Positions 49,346-57,876 of a DNA stretch of 64,000 nucleotides are shown piece after piece (within the stretch, counting starts at the first letter, position 1; every line of letters starts with the position of its first letter). Origin of the DNA: Pseudomonas asiatica (lineage in GTDB: Bacteria > Pseudomonadota > Gammaproteobacteria > Pseudomonadales > Pseudomonadaceae); the NCBI RefSeq assembly GCF_040214835.1, contig NZ_CP157874.1, positions 686,001-750,000 on the forward strand. Reading direction: 5' to 3'. The position numbers and the translations under genes are program-made. Under the pieces are notes generated by a model, which was given only the letters and a program-made list of their open reading frames with translations, ran no database searches and was not told the DNA's origin.

Positions 49346-49853
49346 AGTTTGGGCAAGGGGGGCGGCGCTGACCGCCCTGGTGCAGGTGATGACGTCGCTA
49401 CTTGCGAGGCTCATCTGCACAAGCCCTCCATTTCCGAAAGAAGCCAACGGCTATATTCGCGGCGCCCTAACAAGTCAATTGGGGGGCACCGCTTTTGCCT
49501 TGCCACAGAAGTGAGCCGCAGAAGCTCGCAACAGCCGTACCAGTGAGTCACCTATAAGGTTCCTCTGAGATGAGTCTCCGATACTGCGCCCGGCCACTGG
49601 CATGGCGCCGCGAGACTCAAGCAAGCCTGCGCCACACCAGTGATTACCCAGCGAAAATCTCCGAAAAACCACTGAGAATCATCGGCGCACACTCTCGTGC
49701 TTTGGGGTACTGCTAATACACCTCGGCTTGCCTATGAGATCCGCCAAGAATTCCTCGATTCCCACTTGGGGTAGTGAGCATTTTTTCCCGGGGCTCGATG
49801 ACACCATGCCAAGCGGTGTTTTGCTTCACCCTCTACTGAGAGTGGAGGTAAGC
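49346..49853. other. Non-coding gap
   Basis: About 500 nt without a convincing gene. A short hairpin ggcggcgctgaccgcc lies near 49360 and may end the upstream transcript. Open frames here (49349-49546, and the upstream part of 49728-50024) lack ribosome sites. Confidence 0.4.
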
Positions 49854-50024
49854 ATGAAGTCCTTTTTGATCACGGTTGTATGCGCTGGGGGAGGGTATTG
49901 GCTGGGAACGAATCGATTAGTACCTCCTTGGCTGGTAATCGGGTTGGCAATTTTGGGAGTGGGCTTATGGGCCATTGCCGAGTGGATTGAGCTCCGGGAA
50001 GGAAATGATGAGGGCAAGCCATGA
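49854..50024 (+). CDS. Small membrane protein
   Basis: A 56-residue protein with start ATG 49854 and a strong gtggaggt 6 nt upstream. Two hydrophobic segments (FLITVVCAGGGYWLG, WLVIGLAILGVGLWAIAEWI) and a charged end. No family recognised. It overlaps the next frame by four bases. Confidence 0.6.
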   Translation: MKSFLITVVCAGGGYWLGTNRLVPPWLVIGLAILGVGLWAIAEWIELREGNDEGKP

Positions 50025-50248
50025 TGTATGCCGATATGAAGGATCTTGCTGTTCTATCTGCAATGTTTCCTTCCTGGAGTTGGAGACTGTCAGCGAGACG
50101 ACGGATATTTGTGGCGTCGGAAGGGCCGGTCATCCGACTCTACTGGATGCCAGCCCTTTTGAGCCTGGACGAGTTTCGTGCCCAACTTTTTGTGAAGGAG
50201 CTCAACGCCTTAGGCACATCTGGTGGCTCAAGACAGGGGGAGTGGTGA
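50021..50248 (+). CDS. Small hypothetical protein
   Basis: A 75-residue frame starting at ATG 50021, overlapping the previous stop (ATGA). Basic and aromatic-rich (SWSWRLSARRRIF). Support is coupling only; composition is not strongly protein-like. The lipoprotein gene starts 33 nt downstream. Confidence 0.35.
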   Translation: MMYADMKDLAVLSAMFPSWSWRLSARRRIFVASEGPVIRLYWMPALLSLDEFRAQLFVKELNALGTSGGSRQGEW

Positions 50249-50280
50249 CAATGGCAAATTGTTATCAAGGGGTGTGCTGT

Positions 50281-50799
50281 GTGAAAAAATGGAAACTGGT
50301 GATGCTGGCCATGGCATCCGCCTCCCTTGCCGGGTGCTGGCAGAGCGATTATGCCTTTGAGGGGAAATACTTCGCTGCGGAGGGAGAAGAGTGCGCGACC
50401 CCGACTAGCGCCTCGGATCGCGAGCAATATCTTCTGGATATCACCAAGCAGGTCCACGACGGTAAAGCCCTGTACTCGGCCAGATTCCCTATCGCTGCGA
50501 AGCTGGGAGCTCCTCTCACCAGCGAACAGAGCGTGGCTGCAACAGACGATAATGAGCTGACTTTCCGTTTCACTAAACCTGAGGTTTCCGGAGTGTTTTC
50601 AGGAAGCCCGGCAGTGGAAATCGAGCTCACAGTCGTGCCGAACAAGAGCAGGAAAGATCATCTCTGGATGAAAAAAGCAACGTTCACCAGCGTTCGAGAC
50701 GGGAAGGTCATCGAGCGAGATTTCTTAACAACTCTGAGAGCTGCAAGCAAGGTCGGGGAGTCCGGTGCTTGTTTGAGAAAAGATAGCGTAGCTCGCTGA
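50281..50799 (+). CDS. Island lipoprotein of unknown function
   Basis: A 172-residue protein with a lipoprotein signal (VKKWKLVMLAMASASLAGC, lipobox LAGC, Cys19). Start GTG 50281 is preferred because it gives a normal signal peptide and has aagggg upstream; ATG 50251 is possible. Two further cysteines (EECATP and GACLRK) could form a disulfide in the periplasm. No family recognised. Last gene of a small membrane/envelope operon. Confidence 0.65.
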   Translation: MKKWKLVMLAMASASLAGCWQSDYAFEGKYFAAEGEECATPTSASDREQYLLDITKQVHDGKALYSARFPIAAKLGAPLTSEQSVAATDDNELTFRFTKPEVSGVFSGSPAVEIELTVVPNKSRKDHLWMKKATFTSVRDGKVIERDFLTTLRAASKVGESGACLRKDSVAR

Positions 50800-50935
50800 C
50801 AGGCTAAGTGTCGCGCTGCAGCAGGCAAAGGAGCATTTAAGGCATTGTAAAATGGGCCGGCTTGACTATGGATTGCCGCTCCCTTGTCGTAGCAGGATAA
50901 AGAAGTGCTAGACTCCTCGCGAGGTCTAGCACCCA

Positions 50936-51366
50936 TAGCCTTGCACCACCACAGCCCTGACCAGTTAAGACTCGACCCTCAGCTGGTTCAGGGCTTTTCT
51001 TTCTGAAGGCACCGAGGTGGGTGGATTAGCACTCGATGCCCATGACTCTTCTCCTGGCGATCCGCATACGGCCTCCTCTTACGGGTCTTCGCCTTAGCCT
51101 TGCACCACCACAGCCCCAGCCGGTCAAGACTCGACCCTCAGCCGGTCCGGGGCTTTCATTTTGAGGGCATCGAGGTGGGTGGATTAGCACTCGATGCCCA
51201 TGACTCTTCTCCTGGCGATCCGCATACGGCCTCCCCTTGCAGGTCTTCACTGTAGCTTTGCACCACCACAGCCCCAGCCGGTCAAGACTCGTCCCTCAGC
51301 CGGTCCGGAGCTTTCATTTTGAGGGCATCGAGGTGGGTGGAAAAGCATCCGATGCTCATGACTCTC
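50936..51366. repeat. Tandem 158/159-bp repeats, three copies
   Basis: Copies start at 50936, 51095 and 51253 with tagccttgcaccaccacagc (the third starts tagctttgc). Each holds an agcccc...ggggct hairpin and a segment gaggtgggtggattagcact. The third copy is cut off at the end of the 51370 gene. On the minus strand each full copy contains a 13-codon frame (51026-51067 and 51184-51225) after caggag. About 550 nt here hold no other gene. Confidence 0.75.
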
Positions 51367-52044
51367 CTAAGCACTAGCCTTAGACCTCCTCGTTCGTTTG
51401 GGCTTGGTGGATGGAGCTGGCGGCGCTGGAGGTGTCGCGGTTGTGTTCGACGTCTGCTTCGCAGCTTCCGCGGCGGCGGCCGCAGCTTTCTCTGCTTCCT
51501 TGAGAGCGGCCCAGTAGACGTGGAGCGCCTCGATATCGCCATAGGCACCGATCTCGGGAAGTCGCTCGATGAACCGGCTATACAGCCCGTCCTGAACTTT
51601 GCCGTTATGGCGCATCCACTCAACCGCAGCGTTCGGATTGGTGAGCATCACATAGTGGAATTCGCCCGATGCACCTGGCTTGGCAACAATGAACTGCAGT
51701 TCTCGCAGCTTCTTCATCCGCCGACGCCAGGTATCCACAGCCCGCTCTCCGAGAAAGCCCGCTTCAGCAGCAAATGTGCTGGGATTCTCAATGGTGATGA
51801 CCGGATGATCGGGCATACGCGCCCATAGACAAAACAACACGTGGCCGGCAGGCTGTCCTTTCGAATCGGCATCGATGACTTGCATGGCAATCGGCAGTGT
51901 CCGGGGAATCGTGCTAAAACCATCGTGGGTTTTGCGCGTCCATTTCCACGCTTCAGGCATGTCGGGGAAGTGCACCTGCATTAATTGCTGGGCACGCTCC
52001 GCCATCGTTAAGCGGCGTTTAGCTGATTGTTTTGCGTTGGCCAT
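51367..52044 (-). CDS. Conserved hypothetical island protein
   Basis: A 225-residue protein. The N-terminal two thirds are well structured (AERAQQLMQVHFPD, STIPRTLPIAMQVIDADSKGQPAGHVLFCLWARM, RAVDTWRRRMKKLRELQFI, which looks winged-helix-like). The C-terminal third is low complexity (Ala, Thr, Pro) and ends in a basic KRTRRSK stretch. I recall similar proteins in Pseudomonas genomic islands and plasmids but no function. A palindrome at 52204-52219 lies 160 nt upstream. A short frame (MSIGCFSTHL) begins 7 nt after its stop. Confidence 0.65.
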   Translation of the reverse strand: MANAKQSAKRRLTMAERAQQLMQVHFPDMPEAWKWTRKTHDGFSTIPRTLPIAMQVIDADSKGQPAGHVLFCLWARMPDHPVITIENPSTFAAEAGFLGERAVDTWRRRMKKLRELQFIVAKPGASGEFHYVMLTNPNAAVEWMRHNGKVQDGLYSRFIERLPEIGAYGDIEALHVYWAALKEAEKAAAAAAEAAKQTSNTTATPPAPPAPSTKPKRTRRSKASA

Positions 52045-52203
52045 TTTGCAGCCCTCATTCGATTTCTGTTGGGCTCAGTTTCCCGACATCGGCTGATGAT
52101 GGCAAACCGTCATTGAGCGCTAATATCACGCATCTCCAAGCGCATGAATGAACGATACAAGCTACTCAATTGCACTATATGAGCCTAGTTCAGATAATCG
52201 AAT

Positions 52204-52219
52204 TGCGCGATATCGCGCA
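52204..52219. promoter_or_regulatory. 16-bp perfect palindrome, candidate operator
   Basis: tgcgcgatatcgcgca, in an AT-rich 200-nt region upstream of the 51367-52044 gene. A degenerate relative (attgcactatatgagc) lies 30 nt away. Probably a binding site for a dimeric regulator. Confidence 0.4.
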
Positions 52220-52268
52220 TAAAAAGCTTACAACCTACTGATTTTCATAGTTTTATTTTTGCTTTTTG

Positions 52269-52322
52269 GTGCTCGGCGTGCTGAGTGTACTCGGCGTGCT
52301 CAGTGTCCTCGCCGTGCTGCAG
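52269..52322. repeat. Three tandem 18-bp repeats
   Basis: gtgctcggcgtgctgagt, gtactcggcgtgctcagt and gtcctcgccgtgctgcag follow without spacing. No gene is apparent across them. They lie between the 51367-52044 gene promoter and the recombinase stop codon. Confidence 0.6.
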
Positions 52323-52391
52323 GGTGTAGGGTGTGGGAAGAGGGGCTTCACGAAATGGGTTCGGCCTCGATTTTCTTGCTCATGGGTACAC

Positions 52392-53345
52392 CTAGTAGCG
52401 CACTTTGAAGGTTGGGGAGTCTTCTGGCCGCTGCTGACGGCGGTCGTAGATCCGGGTAGTACTGATGTTGGCATGGCCCAGCCAAGCCTGGACCTTAGCA
52501 ATGTCGGCTTCATGCTCCAGGGCATTTGTGGCCGCGGTCGCACGCAGACCATGCACACCCAAACCCGCGACCTCGATCCCGGCGCATTTCGCATATTTTC
52601 CTACCAAGGTGTAGATGCCATTGGCTGTAATGCCGGTGCCGGTCGAGCGTCCCCGCAACGGTACAAACAGCGGCCCCTGGGGCTCGAGCAAGTGATGACC
52701 GGACTTTTCTAAATAGGCATGGATTCGCTCGGCGGCCACGGGATGCAGCGGCAAGAAACGCAGCTTTCCACCTTTGCCCAAAATCCGCAGGTGCTTGATA
52801 CCTCTCCGCTCCTGCAGATCGCTCAGCTGCAGCTGCGCACATTCCTCACGACGCAGGCCGTGATACAGCAGAACAGCGAGAATGGCCCTATCTCGTAGCC
52901 CCTTGAGCGAGTCCGCCGATGGCGCATCCAGCAGCGCTTTAGCCTGGTGGTCTCCCAGAGCCGGTGTCTTCCCTTCATTCGTTTCGATCTTGGGCCTCTT
53001 GACCCCATGTACTGGATTGCCACCGGCGACAGCATTGCACTCCAGCAGATGATCGAACAGGCTGGCCAGCGCGGCTAGCTTGCGGCGGATGGTCGCTCCG
53101 GCCAGTCCACGCTGCTCGAGCTGAGCACGCCAGGCCAAGACATGTGCCCGGGTGATGGCGCGGAACTCCTCCGCCGCGGCTAAGCCTACGAAGCCGCAGA
53201 AGTCTTCAAGGTCACCCTGGTAGGCACGCCGGGTGCGGGGGTTAACGATATTGGCAAACCACTCCACCGCAGCCGGAACCTCAGCCAGGGTTTGAAACTG
53301 GGCAGCGGTCAGCCGGCGTTCAGGCAGGATAACAAGCTTCGACAT
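52392..53345 (-). CDS. Tyrosine recombinase, third of island 1 (XerC/D-like)
   Basis: A 317-residue recombinase with an N-terminal SAM-like domain (residues about 25-110) and a catalytic domain holding R165 (GLRREE), K191 (GKGGK), H265 and R268 (HGLRAT), H291 (GHANI) and Y300 (TRIYDRR). It looks like the plasmid-type XerC/D-like enzymes that resolve multimers. Downstream of the HEPN-like gene with a 0-nt gap (stop TAA then ATG). A resolvase function would suit an element with its own origin. Confidence 0.87.
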   Translation of the reverse strand: MSKLVILPERRLTAAQFQTLAEVPAAVEWFANIVNPRTRRAYQGDLEDFCGFVGLAAAEEFRAITRAHVLAWRAQLEQRGLAGATIRRKLAALASLFDHLLECNAVAGGNPVHGVKRPKIETNEGKTPALGDHQAKALLDAPSADSLKGLRDRAILAVLLYHGLRREECAQLQLSDLQERRGIKHLRILGKGGKLRFLPLHPVAAERIHAYLEKSGHHLLEPQGPLFVPLRGRSTGTGITANGIYTLVGKYAKCAGIEVAGLGVHGLRATAATNALEHEADIAKVQAWLGHANISTTRIYDRRQQRPEDSPTFKVRY

Positions 53346-54032
53346 TTACTCTGCCTCCCAGTTTCTCTGGTGGATGTTGCGGCAACGCTGCACGACTTCT
53401 TCCACGCAAGGATGACGCGGTGAGTCGGTGTAGATCTCTTTTCCATAGAAGGGAAGTGCGCCCAGGAAAACTTCCAGTACGGCGTCGACTTCGAGCGAAA
53501 GCAGAACCAATGTCTTGAAGGCGTTGGGCACTTGGTCTTTTTCGAATCTGGCCCATCTGTCCCTCATGGCTCGTTCGGCCTTTCCCGCCTCGTCCCACTC
53601 CTTGGATTTATGGTGCACCAGAGCATTGCGCGCTTTGATCAGGCCCTTAAGGCCATTGACCGCAGGACCTTCCTCCTTAAGGGAACGGCCGCAGATGAGT
53701 CGGGGAACAATCATCCACTTACCCAGCAGATCCATCTTGTCCAGGTAGTCGGTGGCCACCTTGTCGCCCAACTGGATGGCAGCCAGGTCAAAAACAGCCG
53801 CCTCGATGGCCATCGCGGAAAAGACGATGGTCTTGATGCCGTTTATGGCTTTTCGTTCCTCGCGGTCCATAGCACCTGTGGGATCGTGAGGCGGGCAAAA
53901 CAGGGGACTGGGATCCGCTGCGCCGTCAAGAAACAGCGTAAAGGCTTGCTCCGCCATTCTTGCGTAGGTGTCTGCCATGGTATCGACACGGATGTAGGTA
54001 TCGCGGATTTCGAACGGCTCAGAGCTACTCAT
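53346..54032 (-). CDS. HEPN-like protein of unknown function
   Basis: A 228-residue helical protein. Around R135 and H140 it has ARNALVHHKS, an R-x4-H motif characteristic of HEPN domains, many of which are RNases in defence or toxin systems. The helix before it (SAMAIEAAVFDLAAIQLG) fits the first long helix of a HEPN fold. The family is not identified. It lies directly upstream of the recombinase on one transcript and has an inverted repeat (54051-54074) just before its start, suggesting self-control. Confidence 0.55.
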   Translation of the reverse strand: MSSSEPFEIRDTYIRVDTMADTYARMAEQAFTLFLDGAADPSPLFCPPHDPTGAMDREERKAINGIKTIVFSAMAIEAAVFDLAAIQLGDKVATDYLDKMDLLGKWMIVPRLICGRSLKEEGPAVNGLKGLIKARNALVHHKSKEWDEAGKAERAMRDRWARFEKDQVPNAFKTLVLLSLEVDAVLEVFLGALPFYGKEIYTDSPRHPCVEEVVQRCRNIHQRNWEAE

Positions 54033-54050
54033 AGCGTCCTGTTTCAGAAT

Positions 54051-54074
54051 TGGTGATAACGTATTTTATCACCA
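54051..54074. promoter_or_regulatory. Inverted repeat, candidate operator of the HEPN-like operon
   Basis: tggtgataa (54051-54059) and ttatcacca (54066-54074), perfect 9-bp arms with 6 nt between them, 19 nt before the start codon. Confidence 0.5.
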
Positions 54075-54131
54075 GTTTCGCTATCGCAGGTTGTGCTGAC
54101 CTTTCACAGCACAGCTTCGTCAAAAAACGCC

Positions 54132-54164
54132 TTGACTTATCCTTGTTCTGATATAAATTATATC
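54132..54164 (+). promoter_or_regulatory. Candidate promoter/operator before the toxin gene
   Basis: TTGACT at 54132-54137 is followed by a 15-bp near-palindrome gatataaattatatc (54150-54164) that overlaps the expected -10 position. Such a site suits a toxin-antitoxin promoter bound by its antitoxin. It is 195 nt before the toxin start, so a long leader would result. The 54033-54358 gap holds nothing else I can name. Confidence 0.4.
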
Positions 54165-54358
54165 TACACCCTCGGGTGCGATTCAGCATAGGTGTCGAGC
54201 TGTAGACCTATGCGCATTCCATGTGGAGTGCACGATTTTCTGGATTGCGGCGCCGCCGTAGTTCAAACAAGCAGGTGACCAAGCTGGGGAACGCTGATGG
54301 CTTACTCATATACTGAGAAAAAATTCAATATTATCAAAAGCTTACTAAGGTATTACCA

Positions 54359-54685
54359 ATGGCCGAGGTATCGAAGTTAGTAGATTTTTGTGGCAGCAGT
54401 AAGAAAGATATTTCAGATTTTCCTCTCGCAGTCCGTGATCGGGTGATTTATCAGCTTGACCTACTGAAGCATGGAGACGATCCATCCAACTTCAAACCAG
54501 TCAAGACTGTAGGACCTGGCGTTTACGAGATCAAAATCCGAGCAAAGGAAGGGGCTTTTCGCGTGTTTTATGTGGTGAATCGAGCAGCCGTGATCTCGGT
54601 ATTGCATGCGTTTCAAAAAACCACTGAAAAGACGGAAAAGCGTGACATTGATCTTGCAAAAAAGAGATTGAAGTCACTGGGCTAA
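54359..54685 (+). CDS. HigB/RelE-superfamily toxin
   Basis: A 108-residue protein like the Gp49/HigB2 type toxins: KPVKTVGPGVYEIKIRAKEGAFRVFYVV is the conserved strand pair with arginine and aromatic residues of the RelE RNase fold. Such toxins cut mRNA on the ribosome. Start ATG 54359. The antitoxin gene follows, in toxin-first order as for higBA. Confidence 0.82.
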   Translation: MAEVSKLVDFCGSSKKDISDFPLAVRDRVIYQLDLLKHGDDPSNFKPVKTVGPGVYEIKIRAKEGAFRVFYVVNRAAVISVLHAFQKTTEKTEKRDIDLAKKRLKSLG

Positions 54686-54793
54686 AGCGGACTGGTATCC
54701 CCTTGTACGCGTTAGGGGTTAAGTATTAGGTGCACCACCATAGCCCGAACCCTATGAGGTATCTATCGAAGAGATTCATCAATAGAGGTAAAC

Positions 54794-55084
54794 ATGATGA
54801 CAAACGAACGCCAAACCAATCTTTGGGGTGCGTTGGTTGAGTCGCCGGAAGAAGCCGCAAACCTACAAGTGCGTTCAACGCTGATGCGGGAAATTACTCG
54901 AAAAGTACGTTCTTGGGGGCTTGCTCAGAAGGACGCAGCGCAGAGATTGAACGTAACGCAACCTCGGCTGAACGATTTGCTGAAAGGGAAAATTGATAAA
55001 TTTTCCCTGGATGCTCTGGTAAAGATGCTGCCTGGCGCAGGCCTTCAGATTGAAGTGATAGTGAAAGAGCAATCTGCAGCATAA
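54794..55084 (+). CDS. HigA-type XRE antitoxin
   Basis: A 96-residue protein with a helix-turn-helix (LAQKDAAQRLNVTQPRLNDLLKGKIDKFSLDALVKML), the HTH_37/HigA2 type paired with Gp49-like toxins. Start ATG 54794, with agaggt upstream. A 108-nt gap separates it from the toxin gene; most such pairs have only a few bases. The gap contains a gcaccaccatagccc segment resembling the start of the 158-bp repeats. Confidence 0.82.
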   Translation: MMTNERQTNLWGALVESPEEAANLQVRSTLMREITRKVRSWGLAQKDAAQRLNVTQPRLNDLLKGKIDKFSLDALVKMLPGAGLQIEVIVKEQSAA

Positions 55085-55383
55085 TACCCAGCTAGTGCCA
55101 AGTCTCACAGAGAGTTGTTGTCTGATTGAGAACTGGAAGATCACGACGAGAATGCGTGAGGGAAAAATTCAGCAGCAGGCGGTTAGCAAGTGTTCTCCTA
55201 TTGAAGAGAAGGCTGCGGCACAAGACTGAAATCCCCTGAATGCAGTCATTGGGCTAGCTATGCAAAGCCATGACCATGGTCTCGAAACCATGGTGAGTGC
55301 GCTTCGGCTAGGTTATCCTGATGCAAGGACTGAATCGAGCGAGCCTGGCTAGGCCACCGCGAAACCTATTACAAGGATCGATC
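55085..55383. other. Gap before the TIR gene
   Basis: About 300 nt without a gene. Contains two copies of the palindrome accatggt (55273-55280 and 55287-55294), 14 bp apart, which might be an operator. The TIR gene has its own aaggat ribosome site. Confidence 0.4.
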
Positions 55384-57876
55384 ATGAAGGCGTTTCTATC
55401 TCACTCAAGCGCTGACAAAAAGAGCTACGTTGGTATTGTCGCTTCGCGGCTTGCTGAAGAAGACATCGTCTATGATGAGATGTCGTTTGAGTCTGGCGAA
55501 GAAACCATGAATGAAATTATTCGTGGTTTAGATGAGAGTACAGTGTTTTGCTTGTTTATTTCTGATGAATCGCTCAAGTCTCCTTGGGTTCGTGAGGAGA
55601 TAGATGGTGCGTCTATCCGGCTTGCAAATGGTTCGCTCAAATATATTTATCCTGTGGTTATAGATCGTAGTGTGACCCATGATGATCCGCGCATACCCAA
55701 ATGGCTTAAAGAAAATTATAATTTAAGATTGGTTACTCGTCCCGTTATTGCTGCGCGTCGCATCCAACAAAAATTGAGGCAGGCCAGTTGGGCAAAACAT
55801 CCGAAGCTAAAGGAACGTGAGCGTGCCTTTGTGGGGCGAAACAAGAATATTGAGTCATTCGAGCGCCGCTTCGATGACTATAGTCAACCTAAACCCGTGC
55901 TATCTGTGGTCGTTGGCCCTCCATCGATTGGTCGTCGTACGCTCATATCCAATGCTTTGCGTAAGCTTGCCCTTAACGGGCCAGATAAAGACTTTCCAGT
56001 TCTTCCGCTAGACCGCCATGCTAGTATCGAAGACTTCATTCTCAGACTTTTGGATCTTGGTGCTTCAGACGCAAGTTATGCCGAGTTGAATCTTGCCGAG
56101 CGTCCCATTGACGAGAAAGTGGCAATTACAGTGGGTTTGCTGAAAGACCTCGCGAAGCTTAAAGAGCGAGTGGTCGTGCTTGATGAAGGGTGCCTCGTAA
56201 CCTACGAGCGGAAATTGGCCCCTTGGTTTGAGGCGATAGTAAGCCATGCCGATCTGGTCGGTAAGCCCTTGCTTTTTGTTGCTTCGCGCTGGGCCCCAAA
56301 TCCTAACTCAGTTCGTCAACTCTCTCGGGTGGTGTTTTCATGCACTCTGGGCGAACTGGATCCATCTGAGCGGCGCCGACTCTTTGCTCGGCTTCTGGAG
56401 ATTGAGGAGATAGTACTCAGCACTGAAGATTTCGAAACCTTCGCGGCCCTCCTCAACGGATTCCCTGATGAAGTGTTCTTCGCTGTTGATCTTTTGGCAA
56501 GACTCGGCGTTAGAGGCGCTATAGATCACTCTAATGAAATTGTCGAGTTTAATGGGGAAAAAGCGTCTATGCTGCTACGCCCCTTCCAAGATAACGAGGC
56601 TGTGCTCAACGTAATACGGCTTCTTGCCCAGTCTGAAGTTTTCAGTGTTGATTTTCTTTGTCAGATATTTAAGGAAGAGCAGCTCGTAAATATTATTGGT
56701 GATCTTGTTTCTGAGCATGTGTGCGAGCTGATTGGGGCAGAGGGTGAATTTTTAAGGCTGGTTGATTCGGTTCGTGATTATGTAAAGCGGAATGACTTAA
56801 GTTTGATTCCCGAACTTCGTGCTGCGGTGAATTCCGCGGTTGAACGCGATATTCAGCACGGTAACTGGAACGAGTACGACTCGTCTCGTGTTGCGTTTTT
56901 AGTAAAGAACGCACTTGCTTCGGGCGAAAGCTTAGAACCCCGGTTTATGATTCCCTCTCATATACTACGGACGATCAAAGAGCTTTATTATGATCGAGGT
57001 AAGCTGAGGCGTGCTGTCGACTTGGCGGACATTTTACTGGCTAAAGAGCGAAATCTCGATCCACAGCTGGTTCAGGATGTGCGCTATTACCTTTGCCTGG
57101 TTCTAGCCCGTCTCAGGGACACCCGCGTGCTGGAAGAAGCTCAGCGTATTCATGGAGATGAGCATGATTTTATTCTCGGATACTACTATCGTCTGGTAGG
57201 TCGCCAGCGTGATGCTATCGAGCGGCTCTCCCGTGTGGCCTCTGGAGCTTTTGTTGGGGTTAGAGCTAAACGAGAACTGGTTGAAGTACTGCTGCAAATG
57301 GAGCAGTACGATGATGCGAGAGAGTTAGCTCGAAAAAATTATGAGGAGAATCGTACCAACCAATTCCATATCCATGCTTACTTCCGTGCATTAGTGCTCG
57401 GGAGCAGCCCGGAAAGATATCTCACCGTGCTTGAGGCGCTTTGCTCTGAGCTGGAGGATGTGCGCAGTGATCGCTCTCGCCAAATGGCTATGATCGGGAG
57501 AGCCCTCATTGCCGCTCGATGCAAGCATGATCAGCGATCTCTCGATCTTATCGACGACGCAATCGCTTCGTTCCCTCGCATTATCTATCCTGTTCTGGCG
57601 AAGTTCGATATAGGTTTGAGCTTCCGCAATGAAGCTGCCATGCAGGACGCACTGACCCGCTTGGAGAGGCTAGCGAGTGACGGAGTGAATCTATCGACTA
57701 AAACCTTAGCTGTCCTTCGCGCCTATCTTGCCGCGGTGCGAGGAGACCTGGCCACAGCTCATAGTCGGGCGGCTGAAGTAGCTAGGCATTTTACTGATGA
57801 GGCGCGCACCAGATTTTTAGAAAAGCTGGAGGCCTTTGCATCGGGTGCGGTAGTAAACCGAGGGGGGGCTCGTTAG
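55384..57876 (+). CDS. TIR-NTPase-like-TPR protein, probable antiphage defence
   Basis: An 830-residue three-part protein. Residues 1-135 are a TIR domain: KAFLSHSSADK at the start, then LFISDESLKSPWVREEI with W68 and the likely catalytic E72 of an NAD+-cleaving TIR. Residues about 148-450 resemble a STAND NTPase (FVGRNKNIESFERRF, then a P-loop-like GPPSIGRRT at 178-186 and Walker B VVVLDE at 263-268). The P-loop lysine is replaced by arginine. The rest is TPR-like helical repeats. Start ATG 55384, with aagga upstream; a longer frame starts at 55321. Next to att, with a TA pair beside it. Confidence 0.82.
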   Translation: MKAFLSHSSADKKSYVGIVASRLAEEDIVYDEMSFESGEETMNEIIRGLDESTVFCLFISDESLKSPWVREEIDGASIRLANGSLKYIYPVVIDRSVTHDDPRIPKWLKENYNLRLVTRPVIAARRIQQKLRQASWAKHPKLKERERAFVGRNKNIESFERRFDDYSQPKPVLSVVVGPPSIGRRTLISNALRKLALNGPDKDFPVLPLDRHASIEDFILRLLDLGASDASYAELNLAERPIDEKVAITVGLLKDLAKLKERVVVLDEGCLVTYERKLAPWFEAIVSHADLVGKPLLFVASRWAPNPNSVRQLSRVVFSCTLGELDPSERRRLFARLLEIEEIVLSTEDFETFAALLNGFPDEVFFAVDLLARLGVRGAIDHSNEIVEFNGEKASMLLRPFQDNEAVLNVIRLLAQSEVFSVDFLCQIFKEEQLVNIIGDLVSEHVCELIGAEGEFLRLVDSVRDYVKRNDLSLIPELRAAVNSAVERDIQHGNWNEYDSSRVAFLVKNALASGESLEPRFMIPSHILRTIKELYYDRGKLRRAVDLADILLAKERNLDPQLVQDVRYYLCLVLARLRDTRVLEEAQRIHGDEHDFILGYYYRLVGRQRDAIERLSRVASGAFVGVRAKRELVEVLLQMEQYDDARELARKNYEENRTNQFHIHAYFRALVLGSSPERYLTVLEALCSELEDVRSDRSRQMAMIGRALIAARCKHDQRSLDLIDDAIASFPRIIYPVLAKFDIGLSFRNEAAMQDALTRLERLASDGVNLSTKTLAVLRAYLAAVRGDLATAHSRAAEVARHFTDEARTRFLEKLEAFASGAVVNRGGAR

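Noticed and set aside
49349..49546. 65-codon frame after the TraG-N-like gene
   Set aside because: No ribosome site and no protein-like composition.
52266..52712. 148-codon + strand frame beginning in the 18-bp repeats
   Set aside because: It is antisense to the recombinase for most of its length. The VLGVLS-type start is produced by the repeats.
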